Assembly: GCF_047160095.1 (NCBI RefSeq)
Contig: NZ_AP038785.1
Coordinates: 372,001-436,000, forward strand
DNA: 64,000 bases
Origin: Rodentibacter abscessus
GTDB lineage: Bacteria; Pseudomonadota; Gammaproteobacteria; Enterobacterales; Pasteurellaceae
Reading direction: 5' to 3'
Made by a program: the position numbers and the translations under genes. Below are positions 7,346 to 16,787 of the stretch, in pieces (position 1 is the stretch's first letter; every line of letters begins with the position of its first letter). Under the pieces are notes generated by a model. That model was not told where the DNA came from and searched no databases. It saw only the letters and a list, made by a program, of their open reading frames with translations.

Positions 7346-8961
7346 TGAGTCGTATGGTGCCATTATTTTCTCATCCGCATTTTCGTCCCCGTCATTATAT
7401 CGGCGGAAGTGCGGTCGTTTTTTTCATTGTTTTACTTTATGTGCTCTCTCTTTCATCAGTGTTTTCTGTAGGAGGAAGCTATACGTGGGAAAACTTTAAA
7501 CAAGACAGTTATCTACATCAAATCATCACCTTTAGTTTTGAGCAGGCTTTTTTGTCGGCATTGCTTTCGGTGATGATTGGAACGTTATTTGGGCGTGCAT
7601 TTTTTTATCAATCTTTTTGTGGCAAGCGGCTTATACAGCGTTTATTTTCTCTCACATTCGTATTGCCCGCATTATTGGCTATCTTCGGTTTACTTGGTAT
7701 TTATGGTTCGGCTGGTTGGCTAAGTTTGCTTATGCAGAGTTTGGGAATCGACTGGAAACCGACAATCTACGGACTAAGCGGCATCTTGATTGCTCATCTT
7801 TTTTTTAATATTCCTCTCGCGGCAAGAATGACGGGGCAAGCCCTACAATCTATCCCTTCGGAACAACATCAGCTTGCCGCTCAATTAAATATTCGCGGTT
7901 GGCAATTTTTTCGTCTCATTGAATTACCTTATCTTAAAAATCAACTTTTACCTGCTTTTGTGTTGATTTTTATGTTGTGCTTTACCAGCTTCACGATTGT
8001 ACTCGCACTTGGTGGCGGGCCACAAAATAGCACATTAGAAGTCGCCATTTATCAAGCGATTTTATTTGAATTTGATTTTCCGAAAGCCGCCTTGTTTGCC
8101 TTGATTCAATTTGTTTTTTGCTTTGTATTATTTACGATGTCGCAGTTTTTGGCAAAACCACCGGAAACCCACTTATCTCAGCGTTATATTTGGCTGGCTG
8201 CCCCTTCAAGTGCGGTCAAAATTTTTAATGTTTTTATTTTAATTAGCGTTTGCTTATTTATTTTTATGCCCTTGTTGAATATTATCGTTGAAGGATTGAA
8301 CGCACGGCAATGGGGGCGTTTTTTACAAGACCCGCAGTTATGGAAAGCCTTAATGTATTCTCTTTCTATGGCACCGACTTCAGGCGTGCTGGCAATTACT
8401 TTTTCTTTTCTCTTATTACTGCTTTCACGCCAATTACAATGGCTCCATTTTCCTGTGTTTGCAACCTTTATTCAAACCGCCGGAATGATGATTTTAGCCA
8501 TTCCTACATTGATTTTGGCGGTAGGGCTATTTTTGCTTTTACAAGATATTGATTTCACCAATGTACATTTATTTTTTATCGTCGTGCTTTGTAACGCCTT
8601 GGCGGCGATGCCTTTTGTTATCCGAATTTTAAATTCGCCGATGATGCAGGCGACGCAATATTATGAAAAACTATGCTTATCGCTTAATCTTAAAGGTTGG
8701 CAACGCTTTAAATTAATAGAATATCCGTTATTAAAGGCACCGTTAAAATATGCGTTTGCGCTGGCGACGACACTTTCGTTGGGGGATTTCACGGCAATTG
8801 CATTATTTGGTAGTCCGGATTTCACCTCGCTTCCTCATTTGCTTTATCAACAACTCGGGCAATATCGTAGCCAAGAAGCTGCAATTACCGCATTGATTTT
8901 GCTGGGTTTATGTATCGGATTATTTCTGTTTATCGAACACAATAAGGTGGACAATGATTAA
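7345..8961 (+). CDS. thiP: Thiamine ABC transporter, permease
   Basis: A 538-residue inner-membrane protein with about twelve hydrophobic helices, built as two fused permease halves. Each half carries an EAA-type coupling loop: HQLAAQLNIRGWQFFRLIELPYLKNQLLPA in the first half and YYEKLCLSLNLKGWQRFKLIEYPLLKAPL in the second. This double arrangement is typical of ThiP and of the related iron permeases. The start codon overlaps the thiB stop, and its last codons overlap thiQ, so the three subunits are translated as a coupled unit. Length matches the family. Confidence 0.93.
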   Translation: MSRMVPLFSHPHFRPRHYIGGSAVVFFIVLLYVLSLSSVFSVGGSYTWENFKQDSYLHQIITFSFEQAFLSALLSVMIGTLFGRAFFYQSFCGKRLIQRLFSLTFVLPALLAIFGLLGIYGSAGWLSLLMQSLGIDWKPTIYGLSGILIAHLFFNIPLAARMTGQALQSIPSEQHQLAAQLNIRGWQFFRLIELPYLKNQLLPAFVLIFMLCFTSFTIVLALGGGPQNSTLEVAIYQAILFEFDFPKAALFALIQFVFCFVLFTMSQFLAKPPETHLSQRYIWLAAPSSAVKIFNVFILISVCLFIFMPLLNIIVEGLNARQWGRFLQDPQLWKALMYSLSMAPTSGVLAITFSFLLLLLSRQLQWLHFPVFATFIQTAGMMILAIPTLILAVGLFLLLQDIDFTNVHLFFIVVLCNALAAMPFVIRILNSPMMQATQYYEKLCLSLNLKGWQRFKLIEYPLLKAPLKYAFALATTLSLGDFTAIALFGSPDFTSLPHLLYQQLGQYRSQEAAITALILLGLCIGLFLFIEHNKVDND

Positions 8962-9583
8962 ATTAAAAAAGGTTAAATTTAATTATAAATCAATGCCGAT
9001 GGCGTTTGATCTACATATTCGTGCGCAAGAAAAAATAGCAATTATTGGTGAAAGCGGCGCAGGAAAAAGCACTTTGTTAAATTTGATTGCCGGTTTTGAC
9101 TGCGTAAATAGCGGGGAGATTTGGTTAAATAGTGAAAATCACACAAATACCGAACCTTATCAGAGACCTGTTTCTATGTTATTTCAAGAAAATAATTTAT
9201 TTACCCATTTAACCGTGGCAGAAAATATTGCATTGGGTCTGAAATCGAATTTATCGCTTTCTTCTGAAGATAAAATGCGGATAGAACAAGCGGCAAGTGC
9301 GGTCAATTTACAAGATTTTTTAATGCGAAAACCGACCGCACTTTCAGGGGGGCAAAAACAGCGGGTTGCTCTGGCACGTTGTTTGTTACGTAATAAACCG
9401 ATTTTATTATTAGATGAACCCTTTTCAGCACTTGATCCGCAATTACGTGTGGAAATGTTACGCTTAATAGATCGCTTATGCAGTGAAAAAATGCTAACTT
9501 TGCTGCTTGTTACGCATCAGCCGCAGGAATTGGAAGGCTATATTGATCGCCTTATTCATATTCACCAAGGACAAAATTTATAG
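8954..9583 (+). CDS. thiQ: Thiamine ABC transporter, ATPase
   Basis: A 209-residue ABC ATPase. Walker A GESGAGKST is at residues ~32-40, the Q-loop is MLFQENNLF, the signature is LSGGQKQR, Walker B with catalytic Glu is PILLLDEPFSALD, and the H-loop is VTHQPQE. It is compact, like other ThiQ proteins, with no C-terminal regulatory domain. It overlaps the end of thiP by 8 bp and would energise ThiP for thiamine import. An uptake signal core occurs twice inside the gene. Confidence 0.94.
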   Translation: MIKLKKVKFNYKSMPMAFDLHIRAQEKIAIIGESGAGKSTLLNLIAGFDCVNSGEIWLNSENHTNTEPYQRPVSMLFQENNLFTHLTVAENIALGLKSNLSLSSEDKMRIEQAASAVNLQDFLMRKPTALSGGQKQRVALARCLLRNKPILLLDEPFSALDPQLRVEMLRLIDRLCSEKMLTLLLVTHQPQELEGYIDRLIHIHQGQNL

Positions 9584-9591
9584 GGAAAAGT

Positions 9592-10605
9592 ATGACAACT
9601 AAACAAACCGTTCAATTAAATAGCATTACACCACATCCTTGCGTTGAGTATTGGTCCGTCTGCAAAGTTGAGGCATTATTTGAAACGCCCTTTTTGGAGT
9701 TGGTTTACCGAGCGGCACAGGTACATCGAGAGCATTTTAATCCGCAAGCGATTCAGCTTTCGACATTGATGTCGATTAAAACCGGCGGATGTCCGGAAGA
9801 TTGCGGCTATTGTCCGCAATCGGCACGGTATCAAACCGGTGTGCAAAATCAGCAATTACTGAATGTTGATGAAATCGTGGAGAAAGCCAAAATTGCAAAA
9901 TCTCGTGGGGCAGGACGTTTTTGTATGGGGGCGGCATGGCGAGGGCCTAAACCGAAGGATATGGCAAAAGTAACGGAAATTATTAAAGCCGTAAAAGATC
10001 TTGGGTTAGAAACTTGCGGCACTTTCGGATTATTGCAAGAGGGAATGGCGGAAGAATTAAGAGAGGCGGGATTAGATTACTATAATCATAACCTTGATAC
10101 CGCACCGGAACATTATCATAAGATTATTGGTACACGCCGTTTCGATGATCGTTTAAGCACCTTAGGCAAGGTGCGTAAAGCCGGTTTGAAAGTGTGTTGT
10201 GGCGGCATCGTGGGAATGAATGAAACCCGTAAGGAACGCGCAGGTTTAATCGCAAGCCTTGCGAATTTGGATCCGCAGCCGGAATCCGTACCAATCAATC
10301 AGTTGGTGAAAGTAGAAGGTACACCGCTTGCCGAAGCGGTAGAATTGGATTGGACGGAATTTGTTCGTACCATTGCGGTGGCTCGTATCACAATGCCTCA
10401 AAGTTATGTTCGTTTGTCGGCAGGTCGTCAAGGTATGACGGAAGAAATGCAGGCAATGTGCTTTATGGCGGGAGCCAATTCGATTTTTTATGGCGATAAG
10501 TTGCTCATTACGGGAAATCCTGAAGAAGACGGCGACCAAATTCTTATGGCAAAACTTGATTTAGAGCCGGAAACGGAAGAAAATCGAAAACCGCTTGAGC
10601 GTTAA
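9592..10605 (+). CDS. bioB: Biotin synthase
   Basis: A 337-residue radical-SAM enzyme that inserts sulfur into dethiobiotin. The SAM cluster motif C-x3-C-x2-C is present (CPEDCGYC; Cys 67, 71, 74). The [2Fe-2S] ligand region follows, with FCMGAAWRGP, GLETCGTFG, YYNHNLDT and the conserved Arg in ARITMPQSYVRLSAGR. It starts only 8 bp after thiQ with no terminator between, so it probably lies in the thiamine-riboswitch transcript. Other bio genes are not in the window. Length is normal. Confidence 0.96.
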   Translation: MTTKQTVQLNSITPHPCVEYWSVCKVEALFETPFLELVYRAAQVHREHFNPQAIQLSTLMSIKTGGCPEDCGYCPQSARYQTGVQNQQLLNVDEIVEKAKIAKSRGAGRFCMGAAWRGPKPKDMAKVTEIIKAVKDLGLETCGTFGLLQEGMAEELREAGLDYYNHNLDTAPEHYHKIIGTRRFDDRLSTLGKVRKAGLKVCCGGIVGMNETRKERAGLIASLANLDPQPESVPINQLVKVEGTPLAEAVELDWTEFVRTIAVARITMPQSYVRLSAGRQGMTEEMQAMCFMAGANSIFYGDKLLITGNPEEDGDQILMAKLDLEPETEENRKPLER

Positions 10606-10624
10606 TAAGGGAAAGAAAGTAAAG

Positions 10625-10797
10625 CGGTATTATGTAGCACTTGCACAAATCATCGTAGGGTATCATTAGGCGAAGCCGTAACGCACCATATAGAGGGGGG
10701 TAATGATGAAATGGTGCGTTACGCAAAGCTTAACGCACCCTACTTCCAATAAACATTGATCATAAAATTCTCTTTGTGCGACTGCTACATAATACCG
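10625..10797. repeat. Palindromic intergenic element, copy A (complete)
   Basis: A 173-bp element in the bioB/putP gap. Its ends are 25-bp inverted repeats (10625-10649 and 10773-10797) that agree at 23 of 25 positions. The outer part reads CGGTATTATGTAGCA. Inside lie GTAGGG (10655) and CCCTAC (10738) as an inner inverted pair, and two more opposed copies of GTAACGCACC/GGTGCGTTAC. There is no coding capacity. Related copies are at 42954-43050 and 56350-56498. It resembles a MITE or a large REP-like element. Confidence 0.8.
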
Positions 10798-10805
10798 AAG
10801 TAAAG

Positions 10806-10840
10806 AAAAAGTGCGGTAAATTTCACCGCACTTTTTTCTC
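10806..10840 (-). terminator. Inverted uptake-signal terminator of putP
   Basis: AAAAAGTGCGGT faces ACCGCACTTTTT around a 7-nt spacer, so two uptake signal cores form the stem. Poly-A and poly-T flank both sides. It lies 9 bp past the putP stop. Confidence 0.85.
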
Positions 10841-10848
10841 GCTGTAAG

Positions 10849-12345
10849 TTAGCCTTTATTTCTGTTCTCAAATTCGGTTAGGGCTTCATCAAATTGTTCC
10901 GCTACTGTCGGGTGAACTTGGGCGAATATTGATGAGGTTATCGTGATGAACGAGCAGACTAAGAAACCTGGAATGATTTCATAAAGGTGGGATAAATCTT
11001 CCCAGCCTAGGTATTTCATTAACGGGCTCCAAGCGACCACCGTTACCGCACCTGATAACATTCCCCATAATGCCGCTTTAGAGCTGATGTTACGATTAAA
11101 GAGGGAGAGAATGACGACAGGGCCGAATGCCGCACCGAAACCTGCCCAAGCATAGGATACCAAGCCCATCACTTTAGAATTTGGATCTTGTGCAATGATG
11201 ATGGCAACGATGGCGATCAATAACACCATTAAACGCCCAACCCACACTAATTCTTTGCTTGAAGCGTTTTTGCGGAAAAAGCCTTTGTAAAAATCTTCCG
11301 TAATTGCAGCAGAACACATTAATAATTGCGCTGATAACGTACTCATCACCGCCGCTAAAATGGCTGATAACACTATACCGACAATCCAAGGATTAAACAT
11401 CACTTTAGAGAGTTCAATAAAGATGGATTCCGCATTATCAAGCGGAATATTTTTGTGGGTGAAATAACCTAATCCGAAATAACCGACAGCTACTGCTCCA
11501 CCTAGGCAGAGTAACATCCAAGTAATGCCGATGGTGCGGGCTTTATCAAGGGATTGAACGGAATCTGCCGCCATAAAACGCGCCAAGATATGAGGTTGCC
11601 CAAAATAACCTAATCCCCAAGCGAGGGCGGAGATTACGCCGATACCGGATACGTTATGCAACCAGTTGCTATATGGAATGTTAGTTACCGCTGATTTTGC
11701 CGCTAAAGCCGTATTGATTTCATCCCAGCCGATATTCACTAACGCCATAATCGGCGCAAGAAGTAAGGCAAAAATCATTAACGAAGCCTGAATGGTATCA
11801 CTCCACGAAACCGCTAAATAACCACCGATAAAGGTATAAGTGATGGTAGCAATTGCACCGAGCCAAAGAGCGGTGTAGTAATCTAATCCTAATAAACTTT
11901 GGAACAATTTAGCACCGGCAACGACACCTGATGCGCAGTAAATAGTGAAAAAGAATAAAATTATGGAGGAAGAAATAATTTTTAACGCTTTTTTCTGACG
12001 TGGAAAACGCTGAGCAAAAAATTCAGGCAATGTGAGCGCATTACTGTATTTTTCGGTAAAAATACGTAAGCGACCCGCCACGATTTTGTAGTTCATAAAG
12101 GCACCGATGGTCAACCCCACGGCAATCCAGGCTTCAGACAAACCCGAAAGGAAAATTGCCCCCGGTAAACCCATTAAAAGCCAACCGGACATATCCGAAG
12201 CTCCGGCAGACATTGCGGTGACAAAACTCCCCATTTTTCGACCACCTAAAATATAGTCGTCAAAGTTTTGAGTTGAGCGATAGGCGTACAATCCGATCCC
12301 TAAAATGATTAATAAATACAAACCAAATGTGATGTAAATTTGCAT
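10849..12345 (-). CDS. putP: Sodium/proline symporter
   Basis: A 498-residue sodium:solute symporter with about 13 hydrophobic helices. The start at 12345 (MQIYITFGLYLLIILGIG) is chosen because AGGAGT lies five bases upstream on this strand. The upstream 42 codons of the open frame are unlike any transporter N-terminus. Family blocks are DDYILGGRKMGSFVTAMSAGASDMSGWLLMG (split over helices 2-3), AFMNYKIVAGRLR and SAILAAVMSTLSAQLLMCSA, which includes sodium-site Ser and Thr residues. The neighbouring putA on the same strand supports proline as substrate. It ends in a uptake-signal terminator. Confidence 0.93.
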   Translation of the reverse strand: MQIYITFGLYLLIILGIGLYAYRSTQNFDDYILGGRKMGSFVTAMSAGASDMSGWLLMGLPGAIFLSGLSEAWIAVGLTIGAFMNYKIVAGRLRIFTEKYSNALTLPEFFAQRFPRQKKALKIISSSIILFFFTIYCASGVVAGAKLFQSLLGLDYYTALWLGAIATITYTFIGGYLAVSWSDTIQASLMIFALLLAPIMALVNIGWDEINTALAAKSAVTNIPYSNWLHNVSGIGVISALAWGLGYFGQPHILARFMAADSVQSLDKARTIGITWMLLCLGGAVAVGYFGLGYFTHKNIPLDNAESIFIELSKVMFNPWIVGIVLSAILAAVMSTLSAQLLMCSAAITEDFYKGFFRKNASSKELVWVGRLMVLLIAIVAIIIAQDPNSKVMGLVSYAWAGFGAAFGPVVILSLFNRNISSKAALWGMLSGAVTVVAWSPLMKYLGWEDLSHLYEIIPGFLVCSFITITSSIFAQVHPTVAEQFDEALTEFENRNKG

Positions 12346-12458
12346 AGTTTTACTCCTATTTTTGAAGTGTTTGTGCTCCCACCATTTACGGAGGAAGTTG
12401 TCGCAAAGCGACTGAAGGAAATGCAACAAGCACAGCATAGCGGAAATGATTTGATTTT

Positions 12459-12581
12459 TAGGGGAGATCACGCCGGTCTACAAAATATCTCTTATTGAGA
12501 TTATAGTTCAGCACCAACAGGTGGTGTGATCCCCCTAGTTTTCATTCAAGAATGATATACCGTGCAACCGCTACATAACAG
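12459..12581. repeat. Palindromic intergenic element, copy F (half-element type)
   Basis: Lies in the 313-bp putA/putP gap, which holds no gene. The right end, GTGCAACCGCTACATAACAG (12561-12580), matches the terminal repeat of copy A. Inside are an inverted pair TAGGGGAGATCAC / GTGATCCCCCTA (12459-12471 and 12526-12537), a small hairpin CACCAACAGGTGGTG, and CTATAATCTC-type pairing near 12479-12506. The left terminal repeat is not recognisable. A further hairpin of CCCTCC with GGGAGGG follows near 12613-12646, without a U-tract. Confidence 0.55.
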
Positions 12582-12658
12582 AGAAAACGATTAGAAAAAT
12601 GACCGCTCTTTTCCCTCCGCCTTAATTAAATAGGGGAGGGAATATATAGAGGGTAATG

Positions 12659-15600
12659 CTAATGTTCTTCTGATGCCATTAACGATGTATTTCCGCCGGC
12701 AGCAGTCGTATTATAGCTGCGAGAGAATTCATCGTATAACGGCAGTAAATCTTGTGTCATTTGCCAATCGAAACATTTAAAAATCGCTTTGCTGTTTTCT
12801 GCAAGCCATTGGCGTTGAGCCTTTTCAAGTGCGGTCAAATAGATACCTTTTTGACAATGCCCTAATTGAGTATCTACACGAACTCCGACTTTGTTGGTTT
12901 TGGCAAGCGGGTGGCTAGGTTCAACTAATATGGTAAAGCCGGCATTAAGTAGTTTATCTGCTGCCGATTGCGCTTTTTCTAAATCACCGTTTAAAATTGC
13001 GACTTCGCACGGTAGGTATGCCAAACTGTTATGTTCTCCGGTGATGCTTTCTAGCACCGGTTTGGTGTTAGCTAGTGTGTGTTCGTCACCGAATTGACTA
13101 TAATAGCGTGGAGTGCGGGTTAATCGTTGGAGATAGAACTCTCCGCCGGCTTTAGGGCCTGTGCCGGATAAACCGTGTCCTCCGAAAGGTTGTACTCCAA
13201 CAACGGCACCCACGATATTACGATTAATATAGAAGTTACCGCAATTGAGATGTTTTTCCACCAAGTCCATTTGTTTGCGAATGCGGCTGTGGCAACCGCC
13301 CGTTAAGGCATAACCTTTTTCGTTTACGCTTTCGAGTACTTTTACTAAATCATCTTTGTGATAGCGGATAATGTGTAGAATCGGACCAAATACTTCGCGT
13401 TTAACTTGATTCAAGTTATCTAATAAGTAGATGGATGGCGCAATAAAATGACCACCCTCCGGTACGGATAATTCGGTGTAAGCACGCGCTACTTTACGCA
13501 TATTAGCTTGGTGATTAAGTAAGTTCTGTTTAGCTTCATCATCAATTACCGGCCCAACATCGGTTTCGAGTAAACGCGGATCGCCAATGCTGAGCTCTTT
13601 CATTGCTTCGCTGAGCATTTTGTAATATTGCTCTGCAACTTCTTCTTGCAACAATAAAATGCGAAGGGCGGAGCAGCGTTGACCGGCGGAATCAAATGCA
13701 GAACTTAAAACGTCCGCCGCCACTTGTTCAGGTAAGGCGGAGGTATCGACGACCAATACATTTTGACCGCCTGTTTCTGCAATAAGAATCGGATCATTAT
13801 CTGCTGTCGCCAAACGTTTTTCGATAAGTTTTGCCACTTCAGTTGAGCCTGTGAATACAACACCGTCAAAAGGTTGTTGTACCAATGCAGCACCGAGATC
13901 GCCTGCACCTAGCACCAATTGTAAGGTTTCTATCGGCACGCCTGCTTGATGGAGTAATTTCACGGCGGCGTAAGCAATCAGTGAAGTTTGTTCTGCAGGT
14001 TTTGCGATCACCGCATTACCCGCTGCAAGAGAAGCGGCAATTTGTCCTGTAAAGATGGCGAGAGGGAAGTTCCAAGGAGAAATGCAAAGTACTTTTCCAC
14101 GAGCTTCGCCAAGTTGGTTATGTGCGCTTAAATATTCAAGTTGGTTAGCATAATAGCGGAGGAAATCAACCGCTTCACGCAACTCTGCAATGGCATTTGG
14201 TAAGGTTTTGCCGGCTTCGACAATAGCAAGTTTCATTAATAAGCCGTGATGCTCTTCATAGAGATCCGCCGCTTTGCGTAAAACGTTGGCTTTTTTGACC
14301 GCACTTTGTTCATTCCAAACTTGATTACTCGCTCTATTGAAAACAGTTTCCGCCGTCGTTACATCCAAGAAGCGTACTTCACCGATTGTTTCAGTTAATT
14401 TTGCAGGATTTTTTACCGTATGTGCGGTGTGCTGTGTCAAATTATCTAGTGCCGTTAAAGATTCGCCATTGGCGATTTGGGCTTCGTTTAAAGCTTTTTC
14501 AAGATTTGCAAGTACAAATTCGTTAGTTAAATCAAAACCTGCGGAATTACGGCGATCCGCAAAGAGCTCTAGAGGCTTACGGACTAATTTATTCGGTTCA
14601 CCGTGGGATTTTTCATAAAGTTTCCATGGTGGAGTTACGAGTTGTGAAACAGGAATAGTTTCATCTACTAATTGATGTACGAAAGAAGAATTCGCCCCAT
14701 TTTCCAGTAAGCGACGAACAAGATAGGCGAGCAATGTTTCATGAGTACCGACCGGAGCATATACACGAACCTGACGATCAAAATTATCTTTGCCTACAAT
14801 GTTGTCATAAAGGTTTTCGCCCATACCGTGTAAGCATTGAAACTCAAATTCTTTTCCTTGCCCTAATTCGTAAACGGTGCACATAGTGAGGATATTGTGA
14901 GTTGCAAATTGCGGATAGATGACATCTTGTGCATCAAGAAGTTTTTTGGCACAAGCAATGTAGGCAATGTCAGTATGATTTTTACGCGTATAAAGCGGGA
15001 AATCTTCAAGTCCATCGGTTTGCGCCCATTTGATTTCGCTATCCCAATATGCGCCTTTCACTAAACGGATCATCAAATAGCCTTGTTTTTCACGGGCAAG
15101 ATTGATTAAGTAATCCAACACGTACGGACAGCGTTTGGAGTAGGATTGCACAACAAAGCCAATTCCTTTGTAGCCTTTGAGCTCCGGTTCATCAAGTAAT
15201 TTTTCCAGTAAATCAAGGGATAGTTCTAAGCGATTGGATTCTTCCGCATCAATATTTACACTGATGTTGTATTTTTGGGCGAGTAAGAAAAGTTGTTTTA
15301 TGCGCGGGTAAAGCTCGTTCATTGTACGATCGTATTTTGCACGGCTATATTTGGGATGAATTGCAGAGAGTTTTACTGAAACGCTATTACCGTTATAGAT
15401 GGTTCGCCCTATTGCATTTTTACCTACCTCTTCAATGGCATGCAAATAGTCATTGAAATAACGATCGGCATCAGTCTCTGTCATTGCGGCTTCGCCTAAC
15501 ATATCAAAAGAGAACGTAAACCCTTTTTTATAGCGTGGATTAACGTGTTGTAAGGCTTCTTGCATTGTTACGCCAGCCACAAATTGTTTACCCATAATGC

Positions 15601-16111
15601 GCATCGATTTAACCATTGCTTGGCGCATTGCCGGTGCTGCGAGACGGGCAAAAAGACCTTTTAAGCTGCCGGAGAGTTGTTCTTCCGTAAGGGTTTCACT
15701 CACTTTTTTACCAAAAACCAAACCATAGCTGGCGGCATTGATGAAAAAAGATTTTGAATTGCCAAGGTGAGATTGCCAGTTGCCGTCTTGTAATTTTTCG
15801 TAGATAAGCTCATCACGGGTTTTGGCATCCGGAATACGTAATAATGCTTCTGCCAAACACATTAGTGCCACACCTTCCTCCGAACTTAATGAAAATTCTT
15901 CCATCAATGCATCGGCACCGTATTGTTTTTGCTTGATATGGCGAAGTTTATTGATAAGTCTGGTTGCATTTTCTGTAATACGTTTTTCTTGTTCTTCCGT
16001 GAAATTGAGCGTTGCCATCAAGCGATTAACCGCTGTTTTTTCATCAAGGCGATAATTCTCGGTAATGATTTGACGTTCAGGACGATAAGTTTTGGAAAGT
16101 GAAATAGACAT
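12659..16111 (-). CDS. putA: Bifunctional proline dehydrogenase / L-glutamate gamma-semialdehyde dehydrogenase
   Basis: A 1150-residue PutA that oxidises proline to glutamate in two steps. The FAD-dependent proline dehydrogenase barrel spans roughly residues 150-520 (SVKLSAIHPKYSRAKYDR, NIDAEESNRLELSLDLLEKL, LMIRLVKGAYWDSEIKWAQ). The aldehyde dehydrogenase domain spans roughly 620-1060, with ISPWNFPLAIFTGQIAASL, the catalytic Cys at 813 in GQRCSALR, and FGGHGLSGTGPKAGG. The N-terminus lacks the ribbon-helix-helix DNA-binding domain of E. coli PutA (1320 aa), so this form should not autoregulate by DNA binding. A consensus CRP site lies 92 bp upstream. putP follows on the same strand. Confidence 0.95.
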   Translation of the reverse strand: MSISLSKTYRPERQIITENYRLDEKTAVNRLMATLNFTEEQEKRITENATRLINKLRHIKQKQYGADALMEEFSLSSEEGVALMCLAEALLRIPDAKTRDELIYEKLQDGNWQSHLGNSKSFFINAASYGLVFGKKVSETLTEEQLSGSLKGLFARLAAPAMRQAMVKSMRIMGKQFVAGVTMQEALQHVNPRYKKGFTFSFDMLGEAAMTETDADRYFNDYLHAIEEVGKNAIGRTIYNGNSVSVKLSAIHPKYSRAKYDRTMNELYPRIKQLFLLAQKYNISVNIDAEESNRLELSLDLLEKLLDEPELKGYKGIGFVVQSYSKRCPYVLDYLINLAREKQGYLMIRLVKGAYWDSEIKWAQTDGLEDFPLYTRKNHTDIAYIACAKKLLDAQDVIYPQFATHNILTMCTVYELGQGKEFEFQCLHGMGENLYDNIVGKDNFDRQVRVYAPVGTHETLLAYLVRRLLENGANSSFVHQLVDETIPVSQLVTPPWKLYEKSHGEPNKLVRKPLELFADRRNSAGFDLTNEFVLANLEKALNEAQIANGESLTALDNLTQHTAHTVKNPAKLTETIGEVRFLDVTTAETVFNRASNQVWNEQSAVKKANVLRKAADLYEEHHGLLMKLAIVEAGKTLPNAIAELREAVDFLRYYANQLEYLSAHNQLGEARGKVLCISPWNFPLAIFTGQIAASLAAGNAVIAKPAEQTSLIAYAAVKLLHQAGVPIETLQLVLGAGDLGAALVQQPFDGVVFTGSTEVAKLIEKRLATADNDPILIAETGGQNVLVVDTSALPEQVAADVLSSAFDSAGQRCSALRILLLQEEVAEQYYKMLSEAMKELSIGDPRLLETDVGPVIDDEAKQNLLNHQANMRKVARAYTELSVPEGGHFIAPSIYLLDNLNQVKREVFGPILHIIRYHKDDLVKVLESVNEKGYALTGGCHSRIRKQMDLVEKHLNCGNFYINRNIVGAVVGVQPFGGHGLSGTGPKAGGEFYLQRLTRTPRYYSQFGDEHTLANTKPVLESITGEHNSLAYLPCEVAILNGDLEKAQSAADKLLNAGFTILVEPSHPLAKTNKVGVRVDTQLGHCQKGIYLTALEKAQRQWLAENSKAIFKCFDWQMTQDLLPLYDEFSRSYNTTAAGGNTSLMASEEH

Positions 16112-16202
16112 TTGATAACCTCTTTCTCGGATACTTATGTTACAAAATTGTGAATAAAATTAAGTCTATTTTGATAAGAAGTAAATAAAGATTTATTAAA
16201 TT

Positions 16203-16218
16203 TGTGAGTAATATCACA
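16203..16218 (-). promoter_or_regulatory. CRP-cAMP site upstream of putA
   Basis: TGTGAGTAATATCACA matches the TGTGA-N6-TCACA consensus exactly. It is centred 99 bp from the putA start. A possible -10 (TTATCA, 16172-16177 on the minus strand) would place the site about 44 bp before the start point. It implies catabolite control of proline use. Confidence 0.75.
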
Positions 16219-16268
16219 GAAAATATGGATAAATTAGAAGGCGTTAGCGAAAGAAGAGGATAAATAAA

Positions 16269-16305
16269 AAAATCCTCTCATTTAGGAAACAAGAGGATTT
16301 TTAAA
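16269..16305 (-). terminator. Terminator of trxA
   Basis: AAAATCCTCT pairs with AGAGGATTTT across a 13-nt loop. On the minus strand the stem is followed by T-rich sequence. It lies directly after the trxA stop. Confidence 0.8.
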
Positions 16306-16308
16306 TTA

Positions 16309-16632
16309 TTAAAGATGTTGACTAATAAAAGCCGCTAATTGAGTTTTCGGCAATGCACCTACTTGTGTACCAACTACTTCCCCGTTTTTAATCAGAAGTA
16401 ATGTCGGGATACTGCGTACACCATATTGCGCTGCTACCGTTTGGTTTTCATCTACGTTGATTTTTACGATTTTTGCTTTACCGTCAAATTCCGGGGCAAG
16501 CTCATCTAATAGCGGACCAACCATTTTGCAAGGACCGCACCATGGTGCCCAAAAATCGACTAATACAGGGAGATCCGAACGTAATACGTCAGCTTCGAAT
16601 GTTGCATCGGTGGTATGTAATACTTGACTCAT
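16309..16632 (-). CDS. trxA: Thioredoxin
   Basis: A 107-residue cytoplasmic thioredoxin with the exact active site WCGPCK (Cys 32 and 35), the VDFWAPWCGPCKMVGPLLDEL helix and the cis-proline loop SIPTLLLIKNG. It has no signal peptide or fusion, and length is typical. It reduces protein disulfides using electrons from thioredoxin reductase. It lies between putA and metB on the same strand and has its own terminator. The gaps on both sides (>150 bp) suggest an independent transcript. Confidence 0.96.
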   Translation of the reverse strand: MSQVLHTTDATFEADVLRSDLPVLVDFWAPWCGPCKMVGPLLDELAPEFDGKAKIVKINVDENQTVAAQYGVRSIPTLLLIKNGEVVGTQVGALPKTQLAAFISQHL

Positions 16633-16787
16633 TTTTATTTCCTTTATTTGTGAATGTTGCCTTTATATAAAGGCATTTAGTTAAATTACAAGTGCGGTCA
16701 GAATAGCACGAGTTATTTAAAAGTACAGTTATTGATTTAATTGTTAAAAGTAAAAGGGTAAAACATCTACCCGTAAGATTTAGAAAC

